From Buddleja alternifolia (Eukaryota > Streptophyta > Magnoliopsida > Lamiales > Scrophulariaceae), in the NCBI GenBank assembly GCA_019426215.1, contig CM033400.1, positions 23,978,568 through 24,042,567 of the forward strand: DNA of 64,000 nucleotides. Direction: 5' to 3'. Shown in pieces: positions 22,469 through 34,530 of the stretch. The position numbers and the translations under genes are program-made. The number at the start of each line of letters is the position of its first letter. Within the stretch, counting starts at the first letter, position 1. The notes beneath the pieces were generated by a model. The model was given only the letters and a program-made list of their open reading frames with translations. It was not told where the DNA came from and did no database searches.

Positions 22469-23650
22469 ATGAGTGCTTATAACTTTCAATCGCCATGGCA
22501 AGCTATGGATTCATCAATCACCGCATCAAGCCCAATGCAAATGGAATCCTATGAGGCCACCTACCATCCCGATTGGATAAATCATCTAAGCTCAACATGT
22601 CAAAATAACATGATACTTCCTTGTTGGATAAATCATCCAAGCTCAACATGTCAAAATAACATGATGCATCACGGTTGGATAAATCATCCAAACTCAACAT
22701 GCAGCTACAACAATGATGCAATGATATTTTCATCAGGATTTGACCATGTCAATGGCCTTCCTTACCAACTAAATGATAGCTTCCATAAACAGGAGCTAGA
22801 GACGATGTCTAATATTGAGGACTTGCTCAATAGATTTCATGCGAGCACAGAAGCTTTGAGAAAGGAGGAAGAAGTTTGTTCAAAGGAGTCAGAAGCTCGT
22901 AGAAAGGAAGTGGCAAAACTAGTATATCAAGCAGTCAACTTATGGAAGGAGATAGCGCTTTGCACCATGGAGAGCAGCACCAAAGAGAATGAGGCATCCC
23001 TTAATACAGAAGTTGAACAAAGTTTTGATTTAGAACTACAATGTCTACATCCTATCACTGAAGAAGAACCACCTCCCAAATCCATGTGTGTCAAAATAGA
23101 GGCAAAACAACTGAGCATACACGAATGAAGAAAGAGATTTTTAAATACATTTCACTACATGGCCAAGAAAGAACATTAGAAATCTTCAAGAACCCAATGC
23201 CACCTACCACCATATCCCTTGAATTCTTAAGGAAGTCCACCAATCGCCGGAGGGATATAGTGGAACATGTTCAAGTCAAAGTATGAAACTTCAATGATCA
23301 TCCAAGACATACACCATGAAATCAAGTGATACAACGGATAGAATGAGGAGATCATAGGGCATATAAATCACTTGGAGATTTCACCATTGAGGTTGCCAAC
23401 GACAAGACTAGGGGAGTTTGAGACAGTCACACACCAATTGCATCCCTCAATTGATGATCCCCCTCCTCTAGAATTTACACTTTACTCTTTGCATTTCAAT
23501 TACATATATATAGAAGAGAATTTGTGCTCAATTTTGATTGTTCCATGTTTTATGATAAAGATTGGAGGGGATATGCCATTACGTAATTGGAAAAAGCATA
23601 AAAAAACCAGTCCCTACAAAGTTGGCATTGCTCCTTACAGTCCACCGTGA
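22469..23650 (+). pseudogene. Element D gene: family protein shared with A, broken
   Basis: The first 219 codons (22469-23128) are open: start M-S-A-Y-N-F, three tandem 17-residue repeats beginning W-I-N-H (Trp codons at 22574, 22625, 22676), a charged helical region, then a stop. Two further segments in other frames carry P-P-T-T-I-S-L (near 23205) and, at the end, N-W-K-K-H-K-K and P-Y-K-V-G-I-A-P-Y (23588-23640). These three motifs are shared with element A. The knuckle seen in A is replaced by the repeat region, whose units each hold one Cys. Function is unknown; a structural or RNA-binding role is a guess. Confidence 0.55.
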
Positions 23651-23662
23651 GCGATGCAAGGA

Positions 23663-23709
23663 GTCGAGCTAATGACGTTAAACAAGCGCTTCTTGGGAGG
23701 CAACCCAAG
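23663..23709 (+). other. Conserved post-gene hairpin, element D
   Basis: GTCGAGCTAATGAC is followed by AAGCGCTTCTTGGG and AGGCAACCCAAG. CTTGGG (23692-23697) and CCCAAG (23704-23709) form a 6-bp stem with loop AGGCAA. It starts 13 bases after the stop of the family gene, as in A and C. Confidence 0.7.
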
Positions 23710-23920
23710 TTTCTTTTATTGCATTCTTTCTTTTCTTCTGTGCCTTTGTTTTTTTTTTCCTCCCCCTAGACTCGTTTTGATATGGTTTCCTTTGAGTTTT
23801 CTCGCATTCAGGTTTTGATCACAGTTTGATCTTGGGATACTAGCCCACCACCATGCTCACTCCGCCTCTATCCATTTCAGGGTTGTATCATTTTTCCTCT
23901 TACCTTTCATTTATTTCATG

Positions 23921-23955
23921 AACATTGAGGACAATGTTTAATTTAGATTTGGGGG
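23921..23955 (+). promoter_or_regulatory. Internal polypurine tract with hairpin, element D
   Basis: AACATTG-AGGA-CAATGTT (23921-23938) is a perfect 7-bp stem; AGATTTGGGGG follows six bases later. The next 1.2 kb (23956-25181) is AT-rich and I see no gene in it. Confidence 0.7.
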
Positions 23956-25181
23956 TACAACCTTGTTGATTTAGAATTCATGAATTGGTGCACCCTTGCA
24001 TAAGAGCATAATGCGTTTGAATATCTCTACTCTCTCGAGGTCAAAGTCCCTTATTTGTGGTGAACATGTCATATGTTGTGACTTGAAAGCCCTTTTTAGT
24101 CATGCTTATGCAAATTTGGGGATTTAATATGTTAAACTTTCAATTTTGTTGACTATGAAGTGTGTATTAATGTTGTGAAGTTATAAAATGATTTAGGCCA
24201 TCTTTCATTGTCGTTAGCCTCACATTTTGGCTTTCTCTATATTGCATAATCTCTAGACCTTGATTTGAGCCATATTGATAAGAATGGAGTGTGTGAAGCA
24301 CACTAGAAACCACCATTCGTCTTTCTTTCTTAAGCCACGATAACCACCTTCTAGCCTAAAAAGAAAAACAATGACGAGCACCCAAACAAGAGAGCTTAGA
24401 ACTTCATATCATTTGACTTGAATATGGATAGTAACCTTGTTTTGATTTGAATGTATATGAGTTAGATAGTGATATTTTGGCTATGTTAGGATATTTGAGG
24501 TTTGAAGTATTACGTAAAAAAGGGGATGAAATGAAAACTTGAGCAATGGGCTAAATAGTCGAGAGAGAGATTTTAAAAAAAATGTGCTCTCGACTAGGCT
24601 TTAATCTTGGCACTCGATTAGATCATTTGTCTTAAAAATCTGTGTACAACCCGATATGAAAAGAAATAAGTTTGGGGGTTGTAAGTTGAAAGGAAAAAAG
24701 AGTGAAAAGTGAAAAGTGATAGGTGATAAGTTGTGAAAGTTTATATGGTTTATATGCGAATTTAGCTCAATGATTTTGAGTTAGAAGCCCTCTTAATTTT
24801 GTCACTTTATCCATATCTTCCGGTCCTAGCCATCACCCAGCCTGACGTTACAAGCCGAAAAGACCTTTTGATTGTGACCTTTGCACTTTATACACAACGA
24901 TAAGTTAACGAATGTTGAATTGTTTCAATGCATTTACTTTCCAAATGGTTTGCATAATCTTTTCTAAAGTGTGCTCTTGACATGACTATGGATGTGGGAG
25001 TTCATGATTTTGGATGGAAACTAAGATGTTGTGAAGTTTTTGAATTGTTGAATGTTTAAAGCATCTGGTAACTTTTTCAAAACTTGTAAGAAGGCATAAT
25101 GCTTGATGTTGTGCATATGAATTGCCAAGTGAAAATTTCAATCTTCATATGTGTGCTTGATTCTATTTCATCGAGGACGAT

Positions 25182-26629
25182 TGATAAGTCCATATTTTAC
25201 AGTATTTTATGCCCCATTCTAATATGATTTGATCGTTGCTTTGATCACTTTTTATCCCTCATAATGCTTTGATTGGTATAGATTTTGTTTTCTAGGATAC
25301 AAGTTGATTTACGCATGAAAGACGAGAAAGGAGATCCAAATTGAGCTTGAAATTGAAGAAGAAACAAAAGAAGATAGTTGATGAAAGATTTTACACAATG
25401 CTCATATAGACACGAGATGTTCGTCAACTTACAGCCCGAATCAGACTAATGTTTCTTCTCCAATATTGTAGAGCTTTGTCTTAGCTTCGCGTATCAACTT
25501 GAATCACCTCAATCCGACATTTGTAGAGATATTTATGATCAAAATACTAAAGCTGCGAATTTCACGTTAGAAGACCGCGGTCCGAAAATGCAGTGCCAAA
25601 TTAGACCGCGGTCCAAGACCGCGGTCCACTTTCCCGAGCCCTATTTTTTATATCCGCCGTTTTTGGTCTTTATAACACATTCTTCACTTACCTAAAGGCT
25701 AGAAATGCTCTAAAACACCAAGGGGAAGCCATGGGAAGTCCTAAGAAAACTTGAAGAGTCATCATCATCATCATTTTCATCATCAAAGTTTGGATTCAAA
25801 CTTTGTAATAAGGAGTAATTCAACTCTTTCTCTTTGATTTGTGTATCAACCATGTCTTATAGAATTGTTGAATCACTTGTTGTTGTAAGTATGAGCTAAG
25901 CATCTTTGTGGTTGGATTATGTGAATACTTTGTGATGTTTTGTGTTTAATGAATCATTAATTTCCGGATTTATTACATTCTTGTTACATGTTTGATTTTA
26001 TGCTTAATGCTTTCACATGAATGATCACCATGTGTTTGATATAATGCTTTGTCTTGAGACCGAGAGGAGATAGATAAAGGGAGATCGAAAAATCAAACAT
26101 CATAACGTAACAATTGACTAGAGATAGAATCGATTGCGTTGTGTGGTTTTTTGTGATAAGATGACCCGATTGAATGTAGGATCTTCGTAAACAAGGAATT
26201 CCTTTGAACCTAAATGCATGTTAGTTAATTCAATCTTCGCTATAGAGATATAGGAAGTTGTTAACTAGTATAGGCTTGTTATTTCAAGAGATTGAATAAT
26301 AAATACATTAGGGAGTTTCGCCATAACAAGAGCGTTCTAAGAATCCGGATAATTGAGAGTTCATGAACATAGAATAGAACATAGTAGGATCATAACCCAA
26401 TCACCTCTTTCCATTCGATTTATTATCTTGTTTATCACATAGTTGTCTTTGATTATTTTCATAGTATAATCAACCATCATCTTATAATTTGATTTAGCTT
26501 AGAGTTAGATAATATAGCAATTACGAGCATTGAATCCAATTGTCCCTGTGGAGACGATACACCCCGGGCTAAATAGTCCACTTTATTACTTTGCACGACC
26601 TAGTATACTTGCTAGGAATTCGCGTGTCA
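25182..26629 (+). repeat. Solo LTR of the A family inside element D
   Basis: 1448 bp, TGATAAGTCC to GCGTGTCA, with a perfect five-base duplication ACGAT at 25177-25181 and 26630-26634. It proves the LTR ends used for element A. Its GC-rich island carries three GACCGCGGTC palindromes (25573, 25604, 25617) in place of the AGTGCCGCGGCACT of element A, although sequence on both sides of the island matches A. Confidence 0.96.
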
Positions 26630-26656
26630 ACGATCAAAGCTAAGTTTGGGGGTAGT
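26630..26656 (+). promoter_or_regulatory. Terminal polypurine tract of element D
   Basis: AGCTAAGTTTGGGGGTAGT precedes the 3' LTR. Before the solo LTR arrived, the upstream sequence was CATCGAGGACGATCAAAG, a small ATCG-AGGA-CGAT hairpin; the insertion split it at 25181. Confidence 0.8.
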
Positions 26657-28249
26657 TGATGTATGTTATTTTTACACTAGTTTTCCCCCGTTTATCAACT
26701 TGGTTTTGATTTTTTCCTTGATAATTTTATCACATATGATCTTTTGACCCTTGTTTTCTCATATTTTATAGAATAACATAACATTTGGCGGAAAAGAACA
26801 AGGATTAAAGATAAATCATGCATAAAGATACAAACTGTCCGTGCAGTGCTTGAGTTTGTGGAATAGATTTCTCTACCATATCCAAATTACACACTTGGTA
26901 TATCAATGGAAATATAAGAGGCAAAGGTACATTTCTTATGTTGAAGACAAAGATCATATATGTAGGGAAGGAGGAGAAAAAGTTATCGGAAGAGACGTCT
27001 TATAATGGAGTTTTCTCATTCAGTGACTTGTGAGACACTTTTATCATCCTTAGCATTTGATTTAGGCATTGGTATCTTCTTTACAGTTTTAGATCTTTGT
27101 CATTGGATTCTACAGCAACATGAATCAACTTATTCGGACATCGGTAAATAAAGTTATCCATATTTTACCAAAACTAGTCGGAGCAGCAGGGATGAACGCT
27201 GCTGCATTCACAATCCAACGCCGCGGCGATGCGAAGCAGAATAGAACGCTGCGGCGTTCAGCATCCAATGCCATGGCGTTCGAGGAAGTGAAGTGCTCTA
27301 TAAGTACCCTTTTTGGTCATTTTTCACCCTACCTCACCTTAGATATCAGCAGCCACACGAAAACATATAGAGAGAGAGAGCTTAGAAGAGAAGATTGAAG
27401 GTCAAAACATGGAGAATTCAACAAGGAATCCACATCTCCACAAGAATTAGGGAGTTTTTTCATATTTATTTCTTAAATTTGCTCAAACTTCTTATAACTT
27501 GTATGATTTATATTTGCACTTTTGACATGAATATGAGCTAAACTTGTTTGATTGAGGCCATTGATAGGCCATTTATGTTATTTTGATTGTTGTTTTGTTG
27601 TTGTTTATTGGATTAATTCTGGTTTTAGCTATGTATTCAATATTTGATCTCAATGCTACATTTGCTTGATCACCGAGTGTTTGATAAAATGCCTAGGTTA
27701 GAGATTGAGAGATAATAACCTAGGGAAGATATAAACATCGAATACCCTATAGTTAAACCAACTAGAGATAGACTCGATTTCTTTAGGTGGCTTTCCGTTC
27801 GCGTGGGGAATTCCTAGACCTTAAATGCATCTTCGTTAATCGGGTTTTCATATAGAGATATATAGAAAATCGTTAACAAGGGTAGGGTTGCTATGCCAAG
27901 AGATTGGGTAGTACGTACGTTAGGGAATTTCGCCTTAGCTAAATCAATCTAATAATCCAATAGAACCTAAATCACAATCGAAATGCATAATTGGTTGAAC
28001 CATGTGCCTTGATCGCTTCTCTCTATTGCTTCCTCCCTTTATTTGGTGTGGCATTGCCTTAGTTTATTTTCTAATTTTTATTAATTAGTTAATCAACCTT
28101 TCTATCGACCGATTTAACTTAGAATTAAGTAATATAATAGTCTTAGTACTTAGATTATAGTTGTTCCTGCAGATACAATAACCCCGGACTTAGAAATCCA
28201 CTAAACTACTTACGTGACCTAGTTCTCTTGCTAGGATTTTGTCATGTCA
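26657..28249 (+). repeat. 3' LTR of element D
   Basis: 1593 bp. It is longer than the 5' LTR because the palindromic island at about 27193-27290 has four related units (for example GAACGCTGCGGCGTTC) where the 5' copy has two. A TATA-like CTATAAGTACC follows at about 27297. Confidence 0.92.
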
Positions 28250-28254
28250 TCCAC

Positions 28255-30209
28255 TGATGAGCGTCGAAGAGCTAATCTGGACAATGTTGGTCGAAACGCT
28301 GTATATACGGCAATTGGTGATAATGACAACTTATTCAACATGGTCAAGTCGTGTAATACTGCTAAGGAAATATGGGATAAATTGGCTATAACTTGTGGTA
28401 GTTCAGCTCCGATCAAGGAGAATAAACTCTCCATCGCCAAAGAAAAATTAACAGTTTTAAGATGTTACCCAATGAGACTTTAGAGCAATTGGACATAAGA
28501 TTTTTACAGAAATAAGAAATGGTGGTTAAGATTTTTAGAAGTCTACCTAGTAGATTTTTTATGAAAAAAATAGCAATGAGGTAATTGAATCTGTTGGATA
28601 TTCTATCTCTAGAAAATGCCTTTTCAGAGCTTAAAGCATTTGAGTTTGAGTTAAATTCAGCCAGTGGTGTTGTGAGTAGTCCGGTAATTGAGTCTGGAGC
28701 GCTTATAGCATCAATCAAGGATAAATCGGGTAACAAGGGAAAGATTTTAGATATCAATGAGGATGAGGAACTAGCGCTTCTGAATAGATTCAGAAAGTTC
28801 TTAAGATATGAAAAAAAAGGAAACAGTCCTAAGCATCAAGAACAGAGTTCATATCAAGCGTCTGCTCCAGTACAACAACAGTATCGCCTTAATACTCTGC
28901 ACCTTCTCCTTTATTGCCGATTCCGTACCAAGCGTCAAATGAACATAATCTCTCAACACCCGTGGTCTCAAAACCACACACTGCAAGGTTAACAAATGAA
29001 CAAAAGATAAAAACTAATCTATGTTATAATTGCAGGAAACCAAGGCACTACCAGGTAAATTACCCGTATCCAAACGTATCTAAGCCCTCAAAGGAGCATT
29101 ACTTGGATAGAAACCAATTCAGGAGCAACCTTCGTCAACAAGGTTTGCTAGCGGAATCAGAACAAATGTCTGCACCTGAACATTTGGAGTCTTCAGAGAA
29201 GAGTAGTGATGATGATGAACCAGTGGATGACTCAGCGCTGATTTATCTCATGGCCAGAGATGATGAAGCGTCTCCTGAGGTAAACACTGAGATATCTTAC
29301 CCTCTCTCTTATGAAGAACTTATTGACAAAGTCAAAGAGCATTATAATGATTGTCAAGTTGCCGCCAAAATATATCAAAATTACTTCAATACCATTTCAT
29401 CACTCATACGTGATTATGTGACGCTCAAAACAAAGTTGCAAATTCAGCAACAATGCATTGAGAAGAACAAATTGCTAGAGAGTGAGATAACCAATCTGAA
29501 AATTGAACTTGATATAATAGTCAAGCGAGAAGCTGAGCTGATTGCTAGACTTGCTAAATCAAAACAGCTTGTCCCATCATTGTCTAAACCATCAAGAAAG
29601 CTGGACAATGTGACTTAGGTAACAAGGTTATTTGGTGAAAAGACCGGTTTGGGATGCAATAAATTCATAAAACAACCAAACAAATCTAATGTTACGGCGA
29701 AAAACAAAGGAAATGGTGTTTTCTTTGTTGAAGAAGGTTCACTAAGTCAAACACAAAATGAACCTAGTGACAATGGTACGAGGCCAAATGAGAAAGCCAA
29801 AGATGACATAGGCACGGGAAAGATGAAATCAAATGATTCACAAAGAAAGGTCCATCCAAACTCTCAAAAAGCTAAGAATAAACCTACCCACTGTGAATCA
29901 AGTGCTAAGCGTTCAGAACCAAAAGTGCACCCTAAGCCAGTGCCCAAGAAATACCAGCGTCAATATCCACAACGGTCTAAATCATATTATTGCTACTATG
30001 ATGATTATGATTATGGCTATGATTACTATTACAATCAAGGACATTATTATACACCCAAAAAGCACACACAACACTATGTCAAACCTAAGAAGACTAATCC
30101 TCCCACAATGAAGATTAAGCAAATATGGGTTCCTAAAGTTCTAATTCAAACTAACAATGTGACTAACGTTAAAGGACTCAAGCAACAATAGGTACCTAAA
30201 CTGGAATAG
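28255..30209 (+). pseudogene. gag: Second tandem unit: gag (frameshifted)
   Basis: It continues from 20816 after D. Homology with SIRE-1 gag is clear: the E-I-W-D-K-L region, then a break and an internal loss near 28490, then the knuckle at 29022-29063. In the knuckle the last Cys is Tyr (N-Y-P-Y-P) and the Gly before His is Arg, so zinc binding should fail. A Leu-rich coiled coil (29380-29600) ends at a TAG near 29616; the rest includes the tyrosine-rich segment (29985-30060). The Trp codon before the junction is also TAG (30189-30191). Confidence 0.88.
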
Positions 30210-30235
30210 AACTTCCCTTTTGATTGCAGGTACCT
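30189..30235 (+). other. gag-pol junction, second copy
   Basis: GTACCT at 30192 and 30230, 38 nt apart, stop at 30207-30209 between them, same GGTACCTA repeats and pairing as at 4970-5017. Confidence 0.65.
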
Positions 30236-30716
30236 AGAGCTAGAGCCGATACATTCGTGTTGTACATCGATAGTGGGCGTCAAGGAACATGACAGGCTCC
30301 AAGGATCTTCTGATCAACTATCGAGCTGCCAATAGTCCTCTAGTTGTATTTGGTGACAACTCCAAAGGTAAAACCAAAGGTCTGTGCATAGGAGGAACAT
30401 CACAATAAGTGATGTTTATTTTGTTGAGGGTCTGAAGCATAATTTATTAAGCATAAGTCAATTTTATGATAAAGGCTTTGAAGTCAAGTTCTCAAGCGAG
30501 TGTTTCTATATAAACGATGCTAAGACTAAATCTACTAAATTGAAAGGTAAAAGAACAAACAACGTGTATTTAGTAGATTGGGGTTCAACAATTGAAACAA
30601 CCTAGCCATGACACAAAACCCTGTTCTTCATTACAAAACCAAACATATTGACATTAGATACCATTTTCTTCGTGACCATGTTCAAAAGAAAGATATATCC
30701 ATGCACTTTATTGGAA
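30230..30716 (+). pseudogene. pol: Second tandem unit: pol remnant
   Basis: The protease start is damaged (one Ser codon lost, with a stop close behind). The pre-integrase region 30384-30605 is open (S-D-V-Y-F-V-E-G then S-I-S-Q-F). At about 30603 it jumps to the RNase H C-terminus (H-I-D-I-R-Y-H-F near 30645). Integrase, reverse transcriptase and most of RNase H are deleted. Confidence 0.88.
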
Positions 30717-31105
30717 TAAAATACTTTCTGTGACGCTAAGCAACAAAAATAGAGAAGACTAAAATACTTTATTGGAACTCAAACGCTAAGCAACTAAAAT
30801 ACTTTCTGTGACTTTAAATCTTTTAAAAGAGAAGACTCTAAAATCATTACGTTGTGCTAACACTGATCAAAGAACTGAACGCTTAAACCTATCTGGTTAT
30901 AGTATTCAACTCCTTGAAGTCTAAGTTAACTTTCTAAAAACGATCTTCAGTAGACGCTCAGTTAAGCGCCTATAACTTCAAGCGTCCAACTCATTTTAAT
31001 ACGAATATTTTTGAAGTCGAAAATGACTTCAAGGTCTATTCAACCCCCCCCCCCCCCCCCCCCCCCCCCCGTGTAGACCCTTTCGTATGCCACTTGGGAC
31101 CAACA
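30717..31105 (+). repeat. Truncated 3' LTR of the tandem Sirevirus, with 27-base C tract
   Basis: It joins RNase H directly to the last 390 bases of the LTR, so the env-like gene and most of the LTR are gone. The first 80 bases are scrambled: AAATACTTTCTGTGAC occurs twice and AACGCTAAGCAAC repeats. A run of 27 C lies at 31044-31070. It ends GGGACCAACA at 31105, which closes block 1. Confidence 0.88.
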
Positions 31106-31968
31106 ATTAGGAGAGATAGAAAATTCTGCCTAAATAGGATAGTGATAGTGTTGCTAGTAGATGATGATGATCAACAGCTTATCTCGAGCAATATTAACTT
31201 GAATAGATTTTGCCTTCTTATGCTCCGGCAGTATTTGGGGAATTCTTTTATTATCTTGAAAGTGAGATAATTAAATGGAATTTGCAGCAATATAAAGCAA
31301 TTATATGTGACTTCACCCATTCAAATTCTTGTGAAACATCATTTATATTTGAAAATAATATTAGATTATTAATATAGGGCTATTTTGATTTGAAATATAG
31401 AAAATTGTTTATTACTTGCACTTATCAGCCATTTTTACAAAATTACTTATGATTATATACAACAAACAAATTGACTCATTTATTATAGTAGTGCATGCAA
31501 TGAACTAACATTAGTTTTTTTAGAAAGCTATATTAAATCAAGTATTAATACGATAAAATTATTTACTTAATGAACCTCACTTTTGTCTCTAGCTTAATAT
31601 TCACATATGGATATTTTAGTCTCTACAAAAATGTTAAAAAATATAAATCATTCCCTAATATCTACACTTTTATATAACATTATTATTATTTTTATGTATG
31701 ATAGAATTACATTACAGTTTACACTTATTAGTAGTGTAAACCAATAATAAGTTTGTGTATGAAATTTAATCAATTACCGAACCCAATTGAACCATGTGGA
31801 GTGATTTTCTCTTCGCAATTTGTTTGATGATCTCTTTTCTTGTTAGATCTATCTTTAAGTCAGAAATCCAGAAGGGAGTTGTGATGTGGTATGTGTCGAG
31901 GTTGAGTAGTTTTGTCCCTTTTTTATTTTTTATTCTTTTGAATTTCCATAGTCGATTATATCTACTCC
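31106..31968. other. AT-rich spacer, no gene recognised
   Basis: 863 bp with short frames only, none with recognisable motifs. ATTAG directly follows the LTR; its partner is outside the window. Confidence 0.6.
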
Positions 31969-34530
31969 TTGTTTTATAAGCCTTGTGGACGATTATATCT
32001 ACACGCTTTTTACATACACTGCACATATTTTCACACACACTTCATACTTTTTAAATACATAACACATTTTTTACATACACAACACCTTTTTTACACACAC
32101 TGCACACTTTTTTACACATATTGCAAACTTTTTATAGACACAATACAATTTTTACAGACACAATACACTTTTTACACACACTATACATATTTTTACACAC
32201 ACAACACACTTTTTACACACACAACATATTTTTTACATGCATTACACACTTTTTACACACAATGCCATTTTTTACATATACATAGCACCTAATTTACACA
32301 CACTGCACATATTTACACATTCAGAATATATTTTACACACGCACTGCACATATTTACACAAATAGAGCGCATATTTTACACACACCACATACTTTCATAT
32401 ACGATACACACTTTTTATACACAATGTACACATTCACACATACAGAACACATTTTATATACACTACATACTTTTTGCACATATTGCACACTTTTTACAAA
32501 CACTGAACACATTCTATGTGTAAATGTGTGTAATGTGTATAAAATGTATGTAGTGTGTATAAAAAGTGTGCATTTTGTGTAGATGTGTGTTGTGTGCATA
32601 AAAAGTGTGCATTGTGTGTAAATGTGTGTTGTATGTGTAAAAAATGTGCAAAATGTATGTAGTGTTTGTAAATGTGTGTAGTATCTGTAAAAAATATGTA
32701 TTGTGTGTGTTAATATATTTAGTGTGTGTAAAAGTATATAATATGTGTAAAGAGAGTATTGTGTACATAAAAAGTGTGCAGTGTATGTGTAAATGTGTTT
32801 AGTTTGTGTTAAATGTGTGCAATATGTGTAAAAGTATGTTATGCGTGTAAGAAGTGTGCAATGTGTAGTGTGTATAAAAAGTATGTTGTGCGTGTAAGAA
32901 GTGTGCATTGTGTGTTAAATGTTTGTAAAAAATATGCAGTGTGTGTAAAAAGCTTGTTGTAAGTAAAGAAGTGTGTAGTTTGTGTAAATGTGTGTAAAAT
33001 ATGTGTAAAAAGTGTGCAGTGTGTGTAAATGTGTGTAGTGTGTGTAAAATATATGTAAAAAATATGTAATGTGTGTATAAGAAGTGTGCAGTGTGCGTAA
33101 AAGGTGTGTAGTGTGTGTAAAATATATGTAAAAAATATACAGTGATTGTAAAAATTGTGTTGTGCGTATAAGAAGTCTGTAGTGTGTGTAATGGTGTATA
33201 TTGTATATAAAATATGTGCAAAAAGTGTGCAGTGTGTGTAAACTATATATAAATAGTGTGCAGTATGTGTAAATGGGTGTAATGTATGTAAAATATATGT
33301 AAAAAATATGCAGTGTGTGTAAAATATATGTAAAAGGTGTGTAGTGTGTGTAAATGTGTGCAAAATGTGTGTCGTGTGTGTAAAAGTATGTTGTGTGTGT
33401 ATAAGAAGTGTACAGTGTATGTAAATATGTGTATTGTGTGTAAAATATATGTAAAAAATTTGTAGTATGTGTAAAAAGTGTTGTGCAATGTGTGTAAAAC
33501 GTGTGTTGTTCATATAAGAAGTGTGCAATGTGTGTGAATATGTGCAAAATATGTGTAAAAGATGTGCAATATGCGTAAAAAGTATGTTGTGCGTGTAAAA
33601 AATATGCAGTGTATGTGTAAATATGTGCAGTGTGTGTAAAAGTGTGTTCTGTGTGTACAAGAAGTGTGTAATGTGTGTAAATATGTGTAAAATGTATGTG
33701 AAAAATATGGAGTGTGTGTAAAAAGTGTGTTGTGCATAAAAAAGTGTACAGTTTGTGTAAATGTGTGTAAAATATGTGTAAAAAGTATGCAGTGTGTGTA
33801 AAATATATGTAGTGTGTGTAAAAAGTATGTTGTACGTGGAAAAAGTGTGCAGTGTGTGTAAATGTGTGTAATGTGTGTAAAATATATGTAAAAAATATGC
33901 AGTGTGTGTCAAAACGTGTGTTGTGCATATAAGAAATGTGAAGTGTGTGTAAATGTATGTAGTGTGTGTAAAATATGTGTAAAAGGTGGGCAGTGTGTGT
34001 AAAACGTGTGTTGTGTGTGTAACAAATGTGCAGTGTATGTGCAAACTGTGTGCAGTGTGTGTAAAAGTGTGTTGTGTGTGTATAAGAAGTGTGCAGTGTA
34101 TGTAGAATGTATGTAAAAAATATGCAATGTGTATAAAAAGTGTATTGTGTGTAAAGAAGTGTGTAGTTTGTGTAAATACATGTAAAATATATGTAAAAAG
34201 TGTGCAGTGTGTGTAAAATATATGTGATGTGTTTCAAAAATATGTAGGATGTGTGTAAAAAATGTGTTGTGCGAGAAAGAAGTGTGGACTGTGTGTAAAC
34301 TATTTGTAAAAAAATATGCAGTGTGTGTAAAAAGTGTGTTGTGCATATAAGAAGTGTGCATTGTGTGTAAATGTATGTAGTGTGTGTAAAATATGTGTAA
34401 AAGGTGTGCAGTGTGTATAAAAAGTGTGTTATGCATGTAAGAAATGTGCAGTGTGTGTAAATGTGTGCAGTATGTGTAAAAGTGTATTGTGTGTATAAAA
34501 AGTGTGTTGTGTATGTAAAATATATGTAAT
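31969..34530. repeat. Minisatellite of about 20-bp units with strand switch
   Basis: From 31990 to about 32515 the + strand repeats ACACTTTTTACACACA-type units. From 32518 to 34520 it repeats the complement, GTGTGTAAAAAGTGTGCAGT-type units of 19-20 bp with some 11-bp half units. Higher-order order is visible: runs such as TATAAGAAGTGTGCAGT recur every 80-150 bases. The left arm (0.5 kb) and right arm (2 kb) are inverted to each other. Long open frames on the minus strand rich in His, Thr, Phe and Tyr are by-products of the repeat. Confidence 0.9.

Larger units (their letters stand above)
20817..28249 (+). mobile_element. Element D: non-autonomous LTR retrotransposon, plus strand
   Basis: LTRs 20817-22358 and 26657-28249 flank a 4.3-kb interior that includes a later solo LTR. 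Primer site after the left LTR and polypurine tract before the right LTR give plus orientation. Flanks are GCCAC and TCCAC, four of five matching. The LTRs differ at many positions by eye, so D is older than SIRE-1 and C. It carries one damaged gene related to that of A, and no polymerase or integrase. Confidence 0.88.

Noticed and set aside
22518..22733. Minus-strand frame with repeated L-S-L-D-D-L-S-N
   Set aside because: Mirror image of the three 51-bp repeats of the element D gene.
31969..34530. CRISPR-like array
   Set aside because: Units are contiguous and low complexity, without spacers, in a plant genome.
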